Shown: positions 44,106-53,506, counted from the stretch's first letter. The stretch: 64,000 nt of DNA from Pseudomonas rubra (GCF_028656935.1 NZ_JAMDGZ010000058.1:1-64000), one strand, 5' to 3'. The notes: generated by a model not told the origin, from the letters alone. Program-made: numbers and translations.

Positions 44106-45409
44106 CCCAACGTACCCTTGGCGACTGGCTCGCCTACCTCGAGCAGTTGCATCCGTCGACCATCGACATGGGCCTTGCGCGTTCGCAACAGGTCGCTGCG
44201 CGGCTCGGGCTGGGCCAGCCGGCGCCACGGGTAATCACCGTGACCGGTACCAACGGCAAGGGTTCGACCTGCGCCTTCATTGCCGCGTTGCTGCGTGCTC
44301 AGGGTCTCAAGGTCGGCGTCTACAGTTCGCCGCACCTGTTGCGTTACAACGAACGGGTGCAGATCAATGGTGCTGAAGCCGCTGATGAGCAACTGTGCGA
44401 AGCCTTTGCTGCCGTTGAGGCCGCTCGCGGCGAAATATCCCTGACCTATTTCGAAGCCGGCACCCTGGCGGCGCTCTGGTTGTTCAAGCAGGCGGCGCTC
44501 GACGCCGTGGTGCTTGAGGTCGGCTTGGGCGGGCGCCTGGATACGGTCAATATCGTCGATGCCGACCTGGCGCTGGTTACCAGCATCGGCGTCGATCATG
44601 TCGATTACCTGGGCGATACCCGCGAGTTGGTGGCCTTCGAGAAGGCCGGGATCTTCCGCCAGGGCAAACCTGCACTGTGCGGGGACCTGAATCCACCTCA
44701 GCCGCTGCTCGACAAGGCCAACGAACTGGGCTGCCCGTTCTTCTTGCGCGGTCGTGACTTCGACCTTGCCAGCACCGACCAGTACTGGCAGTGGCGGGGC
44801 GTTGACAGCCGCGGGCAGGTAGTCGAGCTGCACGACCTGCCGCTGCTCGACCTGCCGATGGAAAACGCCGCCCTGGCGCTGCAGGCTTACCTGCTGCTCG
44901 ACCTGCCGTGGAATGCCGGGCACATCGCCGAGGCCCTGCGCAGCACGCGCATGGTCGGCCGCCTTGATCGTCGGGCTTTCACCTGGCAAGGCAAAGCCTT
45001 GACTATCCTCATGGATGTCGGGCACAACCCGCACGCTGCCGAGTACCTGGCTCTGCGCCTGGCCGCCCGGCCGGTGTCGGGCAAGCGCCTGGCGGTGTTC
45101 GGTTTGCTGGCTGACAAGGACCTTGCGGGGGTGATCGAGCCACTGCAGCAACAGGTCAAGGACTGGGCCGTGGCGCCGCTGGATACCGCTCGCAGCCGGC
45201 CAGCCAACGAGCTGGAGGCGGCGCTGACGAACCTTGGCGCTGCAGTGCAGTCTTACGCCAGTGTTGCGCAGGCCCTGGAAGGGCAGTGCGAGCAGGCAAC
45301 GGCGGATGACGAAATCCTGCTGTTCGGATCATTTTTCTGTGTCGGCGAAGCCTTGCAGTGGCTCGACCGGCAGGCCACGGAGGACGGGGCAAATGGCATT
45401 GCTGGATAA
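44102..45409 (+). CDS. folC: Bifunctional folylpolyglutamate/dihydrofolate synthase
   Basis: Adds pteroate and glutamate residues in folate synthesis (435 aa). VTGTNGKGSTCAFI is the P-loop, SSPHLLRYNERVQING the folate site, and LEVGLGGRLDTVN and MDVGHNPHAA later conserved blocks. Coupled to accD by an ATGA overlap, and to the SPOR gene by a 17-base overlap. Confidence 0.96.
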   Translation: MTQRTLGDWLAYLEQLHPSTIDMGLARSQQVAARLGLGQPAPRVITVTGTNGKGSTCAFIAALLRAQGLKVGVYSSPHLLRYNERVQINGAEAADEQLCEAFAAVEAARGEISLTYFEAGTLAALWLFKQAALDAVVLEVGLGGRLDTVNIVDADLALVTSIGVDHVDYLGDTRELVAFEKAGIFRQGKPALCGDLNPPQPLLDKANELGCPFFLRGRDFDLASTDQYWQWRGVDSRGQVVELHDLPLLDLPMENAALALQAYLLLDLPWNAGHIAEALRSTRMVGRLDRRAFTWQGKALTILMDVGHNPHAAEYLALRLAARPVSGKRLAVFGLLADKDLAGVIEPLQQQVKDWAVAPLDTARSRPANELEAALTNLGAAVQSYASVAQALEGQCEQATADDEILLFGSFFCVGEALQWLDRQATEDGANGIAG

Positions 45410-46049
45410 AGTGGTCAAGCAACGCATGGTCGGTGCGCTGGTGCTGGTGGCGCTGGCGGTGATTTTCCTGCCGATGCTGTTCTCCCGCGAGGACGAAATG
45501 CGCCAGGTGCGTGTCGAAGCCCCCGAGGCACCGGCCGCACCGACCCTGCCGCAAGTGCAGATGGAGCCGGTGCAGGTGCCGGAACCCCAGGTCTTGCCTG
45601 AGGAGCCGGTGGTCGTCGAGCAGCCTGCTGCAGCGTTGCAGGCGCCCAGCGCGCCGATTGCCCCGGCGCCAAGCGCCACACCGCTGCCGACGCCAGTCCC
45701 GGCCCCGGCAGCACCGGTTGTCGCGGCAAAACCGGCCGCGCCAGCGCCAGCCAAGGTGGAAGCCAAACCGGCGGCCAAGCCGGCAGTGAGCAAGATCGAC
45801 GCCAACGGCCTGCCGGTCAGTTGGTCGATCCAGATGGCCAGCCTGGCCAACCGCGCCAGTGCCGACAACCTGCAGAAAACCCTGCGCAGCCAGGGTTACA
45901 ACGCCTATATCCGTTCGGCCGAAGGCATGAACCGGGTGTATGTCGGGCCGTTGATCGAGCGCGCCGAGGCCGAGCGCCTGCGTGATGTGATCAACCGCCA
46001 GCAGAAGCTCAAGGGCTTTGTCGTACGCTTCCAGCCCGAGCGCAGCTGA
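45393..46049 (+). CDS. SPOR-domain membrane protein (DedD-like)
   Basis: A 218-aa septum-associated protein. A short cytoplasmic leader is followed by one membrane segment (about 12-29, VGALVLVALAVIFLPMLF), a Pro/Ala/Val-rich periplasmic linker (about 40-135) and a C-terminal SPOR domain (about 140-216, WSIQMASLANRASADNLQKTL...RVYVGPLIERAEAERLRD) that binds denuded septal glycan. GGAGG precedes the ATG. The accD-folC-dedD-cvpA-purF order supports the DedD name. Confidence 0.9.
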   Translation: MALLDKVVKQRMVGALVLVALAVIFLPMLFSREDEMRQVRVEAPEAPAAPTLPQVQMEPVQVPEPQVLPEEPVVVEQPAAALQAPSAPIAPAPSATPLPTPVPAPAAPVVAAKPAAPAPAKVEAKPAAKPAVSKIDANGLPVSWSIQMASLANRASADNLQKTLRSQGYNAYIRSAEGMNRVYVGPLIERAEAERLRDVINRQQKLKGFVVRFQPERS

Positions 46050-46148
46050 ATCCTTGCCGCCCGGCCCGCACCGGGCGGTAAATCACTGCTTACCGACAGC
46101 CCGTTGCTCTGGTAAAATGCGCCGCCTTATCCGTTTGCAGGCAACACT

Positions 46149-46703
46149 GTGGCATTTACCTGGGTCGACTGGGCGATTCTCGCGATTATCGCCATTTCTT
46201 CGCTGATCAGTCTCAAGCGCGGCTTCGTCAAAGAGGCCTTGTCGCTGCTTACCTGGATCATCGCCGGTGCCGTGGCCTGGATGTTCGGTGGCTCGCTGTC
46301 GCAGTACCTGGAACCTTATATCCAGACGCCTTCGGCCCGGGTCATTGGCGGATGCGCCATTCTTTTCGTCGCCACCCTGCTGGTGGGGGCCATGATCAAC
46401 TTTCTCATCGGCGAGCTGATTCGCGTCACCGGGTTGTCCGGGACCGATCGCTTCCTGGGCATGGCCTTTGGCGCCGCCCGCGGGGCCTTGCTGGTGGTTG
46501 TGGCGGTCGGGCTGTTGAGCCTGGGGCCGGTACAACAGGATCCGTGGTGGCAGGAGTCTCGCCTCCTGCCACAATTTCTATTGGTGGCTGACTGGTCGAA
46601 AAACCTCATTCTGGGGTTCACCAGTCAGTGGCTAGCCAGCGGGATCAGCGCACCGGCTGATCTCCCGTTCCAGGAACAGCTGCTGGGGCCCAAAACGCCT
46701 TGA
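46149..46703 (+). CDS. cvpA: CvpA family membrane protein
   Basis: A 184-aa inner-membrane protein with four predicted membrane segments (about 5-22, 30-47, 64-86, 104-122). It starts at GTG with family-typical FTWVDWAILAIIAISSLISLKRGFVKEALSLL. Located between dedD and purF as in many gamma-proteobacteria. Its biochemical role is not settled. Confidence 0.93.
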   Translation: MAFTWVDWAILAIIAISSLISLKRGFVKEALSLLTWIIAGAVAWMFGGSLSQYLEPYIQTPSARVIGGCAILFVATLLVGAMINFLIGELIRVTGLSGTDRFLGMAFGAARGALLVVVAVGLLSLGPVQQDPWWQESRLLPQFLLVADWSKNLILGFTSQWLASGISAPADLPFQEQLLGPKTP

Positions 46704-46744
46704 GCGCTGTTCAGTCCAGTTTCATTAAGTAGGGGTTGCGTCGC

Positions 46745-48250
46745 ATGTGTGGCATCGTCGGTATCGTCGGTAAGTCGAACGTCAATCAGGCGCTGTATGA
46801 CGCGCTAACCGTCCTCCAGCATCGCGGCCAGGACGCTGCCGGTATTGTGACCAGCCATGATGGCCGGTTATTCCTGCGCAAGGACAACGGCCTGGTCCGT
46901 GATGTGTTCCAGCAGCGCCATATGCAGCGCCTGGTCGGTCACATGGGTATCGGCCACGTGCGTTACCCAACTGCGGGCAGCTCGACCTCGGCCGAGGCCC
47001 AGCCGTTCTACGTCAACTCGCCCTACGGCATCACCCTGGCGCACAACGGCAACCTGACCAACGTCGAACAGTTGGCCAAGGAAATCTACGAGTCCGACCT
47101 GCGCCACGTCAACACCAGCTCCGACTCCGAAGTGCTGCTCAACGTCTTCGCCCATGAGCTGGCGGTGCGTGGCAAGCTGCAACCGACCGAAGAAGACGTG
47201 TTCGCCGCAGTCACTGACGTGCACAACCGTTGCGTCGGCGGTTACGCCGTGGTGGCGATGATCACCGGCTACGGTATCGTCGGTTTCCGCGACCCTAACG
47301 GCATCCGTCCGATCGTGTTCGGCCAGCGTCACACCGACGAAGGCGTCGAGTACATGATCGCTTCCGAAAGCGTGTCCCTGGACGTGCTGGGCTTTACCCT
47401 GATCCGTGACCTGGCGCCGGGTGAAGCGGTGTACATCACTGAAGAGGGCAAGCTGCATACCCGTCAGTGCGCGACCAACCCGAACCTGTCGCCGTGCATC
47501 TTCGAACACGTTTACCTGGCCCGTCCTGACTCGATCATCGATGGCGTCTCGGTGTACAAGGCGCGCCTGCGCATGGGCGAGAAACTCGCCGAGAAGATCC
47601 TGCGCGAGCGCCCGGAGCATGACATCGACGTGGTCATCCCGATTCCTGACACCAGCCGCACCGCAGCGCTGGAACTGGCCAACCACCTGGGCGTCAAGTT
47701 CCGCGAAGGCTTCGTCAAGAACCGCTATATCGGCCGTACCTTCATCATGCCCGGCCAGGCCGCGCGCAAGAAATCGGTACGTCAGAAACTCAACGCCATC
47801 GAGCTGGAGTTCCGCGGCAAGAACGTGATGCTGGTGGACGACTCGATCGTGCGCGGCACCACCTGCAAGCAGATCATCCAGATGGCCCGCGAAGCCGGTG
47901 CGAAAAACGTCTACTTCTGCTCGGCCGCCCCGGCAGTACGCTTCCCTAACGTCTACGGCATCGACATGCCAAGCGCCCACGAGCTGATCGCGCACAACCG
48001 CAGCACCCAGGATGTCGCCGAACTGATCGGCGCCGACTGGCTGGTCTACCAGGACCTGCCGGACCTGATCGAAGCGGTCGGCGGTGGCAAGATCAAGATC
48101 GAGCATTTCGATTGCGCGGTGTTCGACGGCAAGTACGTCACCGGCGACATCGACGAAGCCTACCTGGACAGGATCGAGCAGGCGCGCAACGACGCCTCCA
48201 AGGTCAAGAACCAGGCGGTCAGCGCGATCATCGACCTCTACAACAACTGA
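46745..48250 (+). CDS. purF: Amidophosphoribosyltransferase
   Basis: First committed step of purine synthesis (501 aa): PRPP + glutamine to phosphoribosylamine. The N-terminal nucleophile is Cys2 after Met removal (MCGIVGIVG), and the PRPP motif is VMLVDDSIVRGTT. The start at 46745 is required for the Ntn mechanism; the frame opens 3 codons earlier. It is followed by metZ after 15 bases. Confidence 0.97.
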   Translation: MCGIVGIVGKSNVNQALYDALTVLQHRGQDAAGIVTSHDGRLFLRKDNGLVRDVFQQRHMQRLVGHMGIGHVRYPTAGSSTSAEAQPFYVNSPYGITLAHNGNLTNVEQLAKEIYESDLRHVNTSSDSEVLLNVFAHELAVRGKLQPTEEDVFAAVTDVHNRCVGGYAVVAMITGYGIVGFRDPNGIRPIVFGQRHTDEGVEYMIASESVSLDVLGFTLIRDLAPGEAVYITEEGKLHTRQCATNPNLSPCIFEHVYLARPDSIIDGVSVYKARLRMGEKLAEKILRERPEHDIDVVIPIPDTSRTAALELANHLGVKFREGFVKNRYIGRTFIMPGQAARKKSVRQKLNAIELEFRGKNVMLVDDSIVRGTTCKQIIQMAREAGAKNVYFCSAAPAVRFPNVYGIDMPSAHELIAHNRSTQDVAELIGADWLVYQDLPDLIEAVGGGKIKIEHFDCAVFDGKYVTGDIDEAYLDRIEQARNDASKVKNQAVSAIIDLYNN

Positions 48251-48265
48251 GTTAGGAGCAGCGGC

Positions 48266-49477
48266 ATGACACAGGAATGGGATGCCGGGCGCCTGGACAG
48301 CGACCTTGAAGGGGTCGCTTTCGATACGCTGGCGGTACGCGCCGGCCAGCATCGCACGCCGGAAGGTGAGCACAGCGATCCGCTGTTCTTCACCTCCAGC
48401 TACGTGTTCCGTACGGCGGCCGATGCCGCCGCGCGGTTCGCCGGTGATGTTCCAGGCAACGTCTATTCACGCTACACCAACCCGACCGTGCGCGCCTTCG
48501 AAGAGCGCATCGCCGCCCTTGAAGGCGCCGAGCAGGCAGTTGCCACCTCCACCGGCATGTCGGCGATCCTCTCGACGGTCATGGCCTTGTGCAGCGCGGG
48601 CGACCACGTACTGGTTTCGCAGAGCGTGTTCGGTTCGACCATCAGCCTGTTCGAGAAGTACTTCAAGCGCTTTGGCGTGCAGGTCGACTACGTGCCGCTG
48701 ACCGATCTGGCCGGCTGGGACCAGGCGATCAAGGCCAACACCAAGCTGCTGTTCGTCGAATCACCGTCCAACCCGCTGGCCGAACTGGTCGATATCGCCG
48801 CCCTGGCCGAGATCGCCCATGCCAAGGGCGCGCAACTGGTGGTCGACAACTGCTTCAGCACCCCGGCCTTGCAGCAGCCTTTGAAGCTGGGCGCCGACAT
48901 CGTCGTGCACTCGGCTACCAAGTTCATCGACGGCCAAGGCCGTTGCATGGGCGGTGTGGTGGCCGGGCGCAGCGAGCAGATGAAAGAAGTGGTGGGTTTT
49001 CTGCGCACCGCCGGGCCGTCGCTGAGCCCGTTCAACGCCTGGATCTTCCTCAAGGGCCTGGAGACCCTCAACCTGCGCATGCGCGCCCATTGCGCCAACG
49101 CCCAGGCCCTGGCCGCGTGGCTGGAGCAGCAGGACGGCATCGACAAGGTGCATTACGCAGGCCTTGAGAGTCATCCGCAGCATGCGCTGGCCAAGCAGCA
49201 GATGAGCGGCTTCGGCGCGGTGGTGAGCTTCGAGGTCAAGGGCGGCAAAGAGGGCGCCTGGCGCTTCATCGACGCCACCCGGTTGATTTCGATCACCGCC
49301 AACCTGGGTGACAGCAAGACCACCATCACCCACCCGGCGACCACCTCCCACGGCCGTCTGTCGCCGCAGGAGCGTGAGGCTGCCGGTATTCGCGACAGCC
49401 TGATCCGGGTTGCCGTGGGTCTGGAAGACGTGGCTGACCTCAAGGCCGACCTGGCCCGCGGGCTGGCGGCGCTGTGA
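48266..49477 (+). CDS. metZ: O-succinylhomoserine sulfhydrylase
   Basis: PLP enzyme of the Cys/Met metabolism family making homocysteine by direct sulfhydrylation (403 aa). YSRYTNPTVRAFEERIAALEGAE, the PLP lysine in VVHSATKFIDGQGR, and the C-terminal SLGD-type NLGDSKTTITHPATTSH block are present. The stop overlaps the SDR start by four bases (GTGA). Confidence 0.95.
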   Translation: MTQEWDAGRLDSDLEGVAFDTLAVRAGQHRTPEGEHSDPLFFTSSYVFRTAADAAARFAGDVPGNVYSRYTNPTVRAFEERIAALEGAEQAVATSTGMSAILSTVMALCSAGDHVLVSQSVFGSTISLFEKYFKRFGVQVDYVPLTDLAGWDQAIKANTKLLFVESPSNPLAELVDIAALAEIAHAKGAQLVVDNCFSTPALQQPLKLGADIVVHSATKFIDGQGRCMGGVVAGRSEQMKEVVGFLRTAGPSLSPFNAWIFLKGLETLNLRMRAHCANAQALAAWLEQQDGIDKVHYAGLESHPQHALAKQQMSGFGAVVSFEVKGGKEGAWRFIDATRLISITANLGDSKTTITHPATTSHGRLSPQEREAAGIRDSLIRVAVGLEDVADLKADLARGLAAL

Positions 49478-50247
49478 TCGACTGGTCGGTGGGCGACAGC
49501 AGCCATAACGGCCGCGTCGCCCTGGTCACTGGCGCGGCGCGGGGCATTGGCCTGGGCATTGCCGCCTGGTTGATCAGCGAAGGCTGGCAGGTGGTGCTCA
49601 CCGACCTTGACCGTGCCCGCGGCGCGAAGGTGGCCAAGGTGCTCGGCGACAACGCCTGGTTTGTCGGCATGGATGTCGCCGACGAGAGCCAGGTGATGAC
49701 CGGGGTTGCCCAAGTGCTGGGCCAGTTTGGCCGGCTCGACGCTCTGGTGTGCAACGCGGCAATTGCCGACCCGCACAACACCACCCTCGAAAGCCTGAGC
49801 CTTGCGCACTGGAACCGGGTGCTGGCGGTCAACCTCGGCGGCCCGATGCTGCTGGCCAAGCACTGTGCACCGTACCTGCGTGCCCATTGCGGGGCGATCG
49901 TCAACCTGGCGTCCACCCGCGCCGGGCAGTCGGAACCTGACACCGAAGCGTATGCCGCGAGCAAGGGCGGGCTGCTGGCCCTGACCCATGCCCTGGCCAT
50001 GAGCCTGGGCCCGGAGATTCGCGTCAATGCGGTAAGCCCTGGCTGGATCGATGCCCGTGATCCTGCTCAGCGCCGTGCCGAGCCTCTGACCGAGGCCGAT
50101 CATGCCCAGCATCCTGCGGGCAGGGTAGGGACGGTAGAGGACGTGGCGGCGATGGTGGCCTGGCTGCTGTCGCGCAATGCCGGCTTCGTCACTGGCCAGG
50201 AATTCGTGGTCGACGGCGGCATGACCAAGAAGATGATCTACAAGTAA
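49474..50247 (+). CDS. SDR-family oxidoreductase
   Basis: A 257-aa short-chain dehydrogenase. VALVTGAARGIGLGIA is the nucleotide site, LVCNAAIAD the structural NAG-like motif, and YAASKGG the catalytic YxxxK with upstream LASTRAG Ser. GTG start overlaps metZ, so it is the last gene of the purF-metZ unit. Substrate unknown. Confidence 0.92.
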   Translation: MIDWSVGDSSHNGRVALVTGAARGIGLGIAAWLISEGWQVVLTDLDRARGAKVAKVLGDNAWFVGMDVADESQVMTGVAQVLGQFGRLDALVCNAAIADPHNTTLESLSLAHWNRVLAVNLGGPMLLAKHCAPYLRAHCGAIVNLASTRAGQSEPDTEAYAASKGGLLALTHALAMSLGPEIRVNAVSPGWIDARDPAQRRAEPLTEADHAQHPAGRVGTVEDVAAMVAWLLSRNAGFVTGQEFVVDGGMTKKMIYK

Positions 50248-50291
50248 CACTGCTTTTTTTGCCCTTTTTGAAAAAAACTTCAATGGGGGTA

Positions 50292-50320
50292 TTGACTTAG
50301 GTTCGATACCTGCGTAAATT
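50292..50320 (+). promoter_or_regulatory. Sigma70 promoter of the Val-Asp tRNA cluster
   Basis: TTGACT (50292-50297), 17-base spacer, TAAATT (50315-50320), followed by a GC-rich start region. It lies 22 bases before tRNA-Val. Confidence 0.72.
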
Positions 50321-50342
50321 TCGCCACCTCAGCGAAGCACAC

Positions 50343-50418
50343 GGGTGATTAGCTCAGCCGGGAGAGCATCTGCCTTACAAGCAGAGGGTCGGCGGTTCGA
50401 TCCCGTCATCACCCACCA
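50343..50418 (+). tRNA. tRNA-Val (TAC)
   Basis: A 76-base cloverleaf GGGTGATTAGC...TCACCCACCA with anticodon loop CTTACAA. Confidence 0.97.
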
Positions 50419-50495
50419 CTTCCTGAGATGTTCCTGGTTCGACATGTTCGCAAGAAGGTGTCACCTGAGAGGAACCGGACGATAGTCCACACTGC

Positions 50496-50572
50496 GCGGC
50501 GGTAGTTCAGTCGGTTAGAATACCGGCCTGTCACGCCGGGGGTCGCGGGTTCGAGTCCCGTCCGCCGCGCCA
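50496..50572 (+). tRNA. tRNA-Asp (GTC), copy 1
   Basis: A 77-base cloverleaf with acceptor stem GCGGCGG/CCGCCGC and anticodon loop CTGTCAC. It differs from the next two copies by a compensatory G3:C70 in place of A3:U70. Confidence 0.97.
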
Positions 50573-50671
50573 TTTTTCTCCAGATCGGTTTAACGACCGG
50601 TTTGAGGTTCCAAGGCTGAACAGCCTTGAAGCCAGATCCCAGTTTCAAGCGGGCGCAAGCCTGTACGATAC

Positions 50672-50748
50672 GCAGCGGTAGTTCAGTCGGTTAGAATACC
50701 GGCCTGTCACGCCGGGGGTCGCGGGTTCGAGTCCCGTCCGCTGCGCCA
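50672..50748 (+). tRNA. tRNA-Asp (GTC), copy 2
   Basis: A 77-base cloverleaf with acceptor stem GCAGCGG/CCGCTGC; otherwise the same as copy 1. Confidence 0.97.
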
Positions 50749-50790
50749 TCTTAGCTTCGAGGCCCTTGAACTCCTCGAAGCAGCAAAGAG

Positions 50791-50813
50791 AGCGACCTTA
50801 GGTTGCTTTTTTT
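50791..50813 (+). terminator. Terminator between tRNA-Asp copies 2 and 3
   Basis: AGCGACC-TTA-GGTTGCT (one G:T) followed by seven T residues. The third tRNA-Asp would need read-through or its own promoter. Confidence 0.75.
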
Positions 50814-50858
50814 GTGCCCGGGTTTGCAGCCTTTGCGCAGCCCGGGTGAGCACGACAC

Positions 50859-50935
50859 GCAGCGGTAGTTCAGTCGGTTAGAATACCGGCCTGTCACGCC
50901 GGGGGTCGCGGGTTCGAGTCCCGTCCGCTGCGCCA
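50859..50935 (+). tRNA. tRNA-Asp (GTC), copy 3
   Basis: A 77-base cloverleaf identical to copy 2. Confidence 0.97.
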
Positions 50936-50953
50936 TATTGCAACACCAAGAAA

Positions 50954-50977
50954 AGCGACCTTCGGGTCGCTTTTTTT
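50954..50977 (+). terminator. Terminator after tRNA-Asp copy 3
   Basis: AGCGACC-TTCG-GGTCGCT with UUCG tetraloop and a T7 run. It resembles the terminator at 50791, so the tRNA-terminator unit was probably duplicated together. Confidence 0.93.
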
Positions 50978-51007
50978 GTGCCTGTGTTTCTGGCGGCGTA
51001 CAGCCCT

Positions 51008-51030
51008 GTGGGAGCTGGCTTGCCAGCGAT
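51008..51030 (+). repeat. Single REP arm (GCTGGCTTGCCAGC type)
   Basis: Identical to the right arm of the REP pair after uvrB; no inverted partner nearby. Confidence 0.85.
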
Positions 51031-51103
51031 GAGGCCCACATGAACAACACCTATCCCCCGCAACGGTTATGCTAGAGCCTCCAGTCTTCCACTGAGGTTC
51101 AGG

Positions 51104-51853
51104 ATGAACAATCTTCAAGACTCGATCGCGGTAATCACCGGTGCTGGACGCGGCCTGGGTGCAGCCCTGGCTATCTGCCTGGCTGACGCCGGTTGCAAGG
51201 TGGTGCTCTGTGGCCGCAACGAGGCGGCTCTGGCCCAAGTCGCTGCCACCATCGAAACCCGCACCGCTCAATTACCGACCATAGTCCAGGTCGATCTCGC
51301 CGACAGCGCGAGCGTCACCCGCGCCACGCACACCATCAGCCAACGCTTTCCCACCGTCGACCTGTTGATCAACAACGGCGCCATGTGGCTGGAACAAAGC
51401 GAGCAAGGCTATTCCCCTGAAGATGTTCACGGCGTAATCAACGCCGCAGTCACCGGTACCTACCTCTTCACCCAGGGCCTGCTGGCGTCCCTGGGCCGCT
51501 CCCAGCGTCCGGACATCGTCACCATTGGCTCGATCAGTGCCTTGCCCAACGCCGCCTTGCACAGCGTCTCAGTGCCGTTCTACGCCGCCAAGCATGCCCA
51601 GCGAGCGCTGGCCGAGGGTTTGCGCCAGCAACTGGCGGGCACGCCGATCCGCTCGCTGTGCGTGCACCCGCCATACCTGGACGATATCTCGCCGACTGAA
51701 CCGGCCTGGGAGGCGGCTGCCCAGCGGCAAAAGGGCGAGCGCGGCAGCAACCGTGACGTGGTCGAGGCGGTGCTGTTTGCAGTGACCCGGCCACGGCACA
51801 TAAGCCTGTCGTCGATCGTGATCGACAGCGACGACGGCGGCTTGTTCGGCTGA
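51104..51853 (+). CDS. SDR-family oxidoreductase
   Basis: A 249-aa short-chain dehydrogenase with the nucleotide motif VITGAGRGLGAALA, LLINNGAMW, Ser in TIGSISAL and catalytic FYAAKHAQ. The C-terminal part (HPPYLDDISPTEPAWEAA) is unlike the paralogue at 49474. AGG lies before the ATG at 51104. Substrate unknown. Confidence 0.9.
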   Translation: MNNLQDSIAVITGAGRGLGAALAICLADAGCKVVLCGRNEAALAQVAATIETRTAQLPTIVQVDLADSASVTRATHTISQRFPTVDLLINNGAMWLEQSEQGYSPEDVHGVINAAVTGTYLFTQGLLASLGRSQRPDIVTIGSISALPNAALHSVSVPFYAAKHAQRALAEGLRQQLAGTPIRSLCVHPPYLDDISPTEPAWEAAAQRQKGERGSNRDVVEAVLFAVTRPRHISLSSIVIDSDDGGLFG

Positions 51854-51861
51854 TCCATAGC

Positions 51862-53415
51862 TCAAACCCGAAAGCGCGCCACCAGCTGTTGCAGCTCGCT
51901 GCCCAGGCGCGCCAGTTGCACCGATGAGGCGGCAGTCTGTTGTGAAGCGGTCGATGACTGTTCGGCCACATCACGCACGCTGAGCACGCTGCGGTTGATC
52001 GATTCGGCCACCGCGCTCTGCTGTTCGGCGGCTGTGGCGATCTGCAGGTTCATGGCCTGGATGCTGGTCACGGTGCGGGTAATGGCCTGCAGCTCGATTC
52101 CGGCCTGGTTGGCCAGCGCTACGGTGCCGTCGACCTGCTGCTGGTTGTTGAGCATCATCTCGGCGGCCTTTTGCGCGCCCTGTTGCAAGGAGACGATCAG
52201 CGCCTCGATCTGCGCAGTCGACTGCTGAGTTCGTTGCGCCAGCCCGCGCACCTCATCGGCGACCACGGCAAAACCGCGGCCGGCCTCGCCAGCCCGCGCC
52301 GCTTCGATGGCGGCGTTGAGGGCCAAAAGGTTGGTCTGCTCGGCGATGGCGTTGATCACCGTCATCACGGTGCCAATACGCTCGCTTTCTTCAGACAGCT
52401 GGCTGACCGCGCTGGCCGAGCTGCCGATGTCATTGGCCAACTGGCCGATCTGGCCCAGGGCCTGCTGCACCACGCGGTTGCCCTGTTTGGCCTGGCTGTC
52501 GGCCTGGCGCGTGGCTTGGTTGGCTTCTTCGGCGTTACGCGCAACTTCCTGAACGGTGGCGACCATCTCGCTCATGGCCGTGGCCACCTGGTCGGTTTCG
52601 ACCTTCTGGCTGCTGATGCCGGCGCTGGTCTGTTCGGTGATGGTCGACAGTTGTTCGGCGGCGCTCGACAGCTGGCGGGTAACCTGTCCGGCCTGGCCGA
52701 GCATGTCGCGCAGATTGTGACTGCTTTGCGCCAGGGCCTGGAGCAGTTGGCCAAATTCGTCGCGGCGTGGCTCGCCGGCTGTGGCGGTCAGGTCGCCTTC
52801 GCCAATGCGCCGGGCAATCTCCACGGCCTGGCGCAGGGGGTGGGTGACCTGGCGGATGATCAGGGCACTGATCAGCACGCCCAGCACCAGGGCAGTGAAC
52901 AGTAAGGCGAGCATCAGGCTGCGGCTGTGGCTGGATTCCTCGGTGCTCTTCTGGTTTTGCAGGGTAATCAATTGGTTGATTGCCTCCAGGCCCCGGTACA
53001 GGTTGTCCAGCAGTTGGTCGTGCAAACGGGTCTGTAGTTGGGCGCCACTGGTGGCCGCTCTGAGTTGCTCGAACTGGTCCAGGTACTGCTTGAGCCCCTC
53101 GCCAGTGGCCTTGAGCAGGCGCTGTGAGTCGGTGTCTGTCAGGGCGGCCAGGTTTTCCTCGATCAACCGGCTGGCCTCCTGGTGGGCATGGATCAGTTGG
53201 CCGACGAAGGTGCCTTCGCGGCGTTGCTCGAAGCTCAGTTGAGCGGCGCGCATCTCATTGAGGTTGTCGAGGATGTAATTCACCGACACCAGGCGCTCAG
53301 CCCGTTGGGTCAAGGTGTTCAGGCTGCTGATGGCGGTGATGGCAAGCAATGCCATCAGCAGCAGAATGGGCGAAAAGCCAAGCAACAACTTGATCTTCAC
53401 AGAGAGGTTTTTCAC
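51862..53415 (-). CDS. Methyl-accepting chemotaxis protein
   Basis: Transmembrane chemoreceptor (517 aa). First membrane segment about 9-32, a periplasmic four-helix-bundle-sized sensor (about 33-165), second membrane segment 167-188, HAMP 189-241 and the cytoplasmic signalling domain with the conserved tip (INAIAEQTNLLALNAAIEAARAGEAGRGFAVVADEVR split across about 365-405). The GTG at 53415 is chosen because AGGAG lies 8 bases upstream; the frame continues to 53484. Ligand unknown. Confidence 0.93.
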   Translation of the reverse strand: MKNLSVKIKLLLGFSPILLLMALLAITAISSLNTLTQRAERLVSVNYILDNLNEMRAAQLSFEQRREGTFVGQLIHAHQEASRLIEENLAALTDTDSQRLLKATGEGLKQYLDQFEQLRAATSGAQLQTRLHDQLLDNLYRGLEAINQLITLQNQKSTEESSHSRSLMLALLFTALVLGVLISALIIRQVTHPLRQAVEIARRIGEGDLTATAGEPRRDEFGQLLQALAQSSHNLRDMLGQAGQVTRQLSSAAEQLSTITEQTSAGISSQKVETDQVATAMSEMVATVQEVARNAEEANQATRQADSQAKQGNRVVQQALGQIGQLANDIGSSASAVSQLSEESERIGTVMTVINAIAEQTNLLALNAAIEAARAGEAGRGFAVVADEVRGLAQRTQQSTAQIEALIVSLQQGAQKAAEMMLNNQQQVDGTVALANQAGIELQAITRTVTSIQAMNLQIATAAEQQSAVAESINRSVLSVRDVAEQSSTASQQTAASSVQLARLGSELQQLVARFRV

Positions 53416-53492
53416 TGCGGCAACTCCTGTCGGCATGGGGGAGTGAGTGATGGCTAGTTGCCAGCGTAGTCGCAGGGTGGGCAAGACAAAAG

Positions 53493-53506
53493 TCGGATGA
53501 ATCCGA
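53493..53506. promoter_or_regulatory. Palindrome in the chemoreceptor/lipoprotein gap
   Basis: TCGGAT-GA-ATCCGA is a perfect 6-bp inverted repeat in the 270-base divergent gap, 78 bases before the chemoreceptor start. No known regulator site is recognised. Confidence 0.35.

Noticed and set aside
46868..48373. 501-aa open frame antisense to purF
   Set aside because: purF is complete and motif-rich; the antisense frame matches nothing I know.
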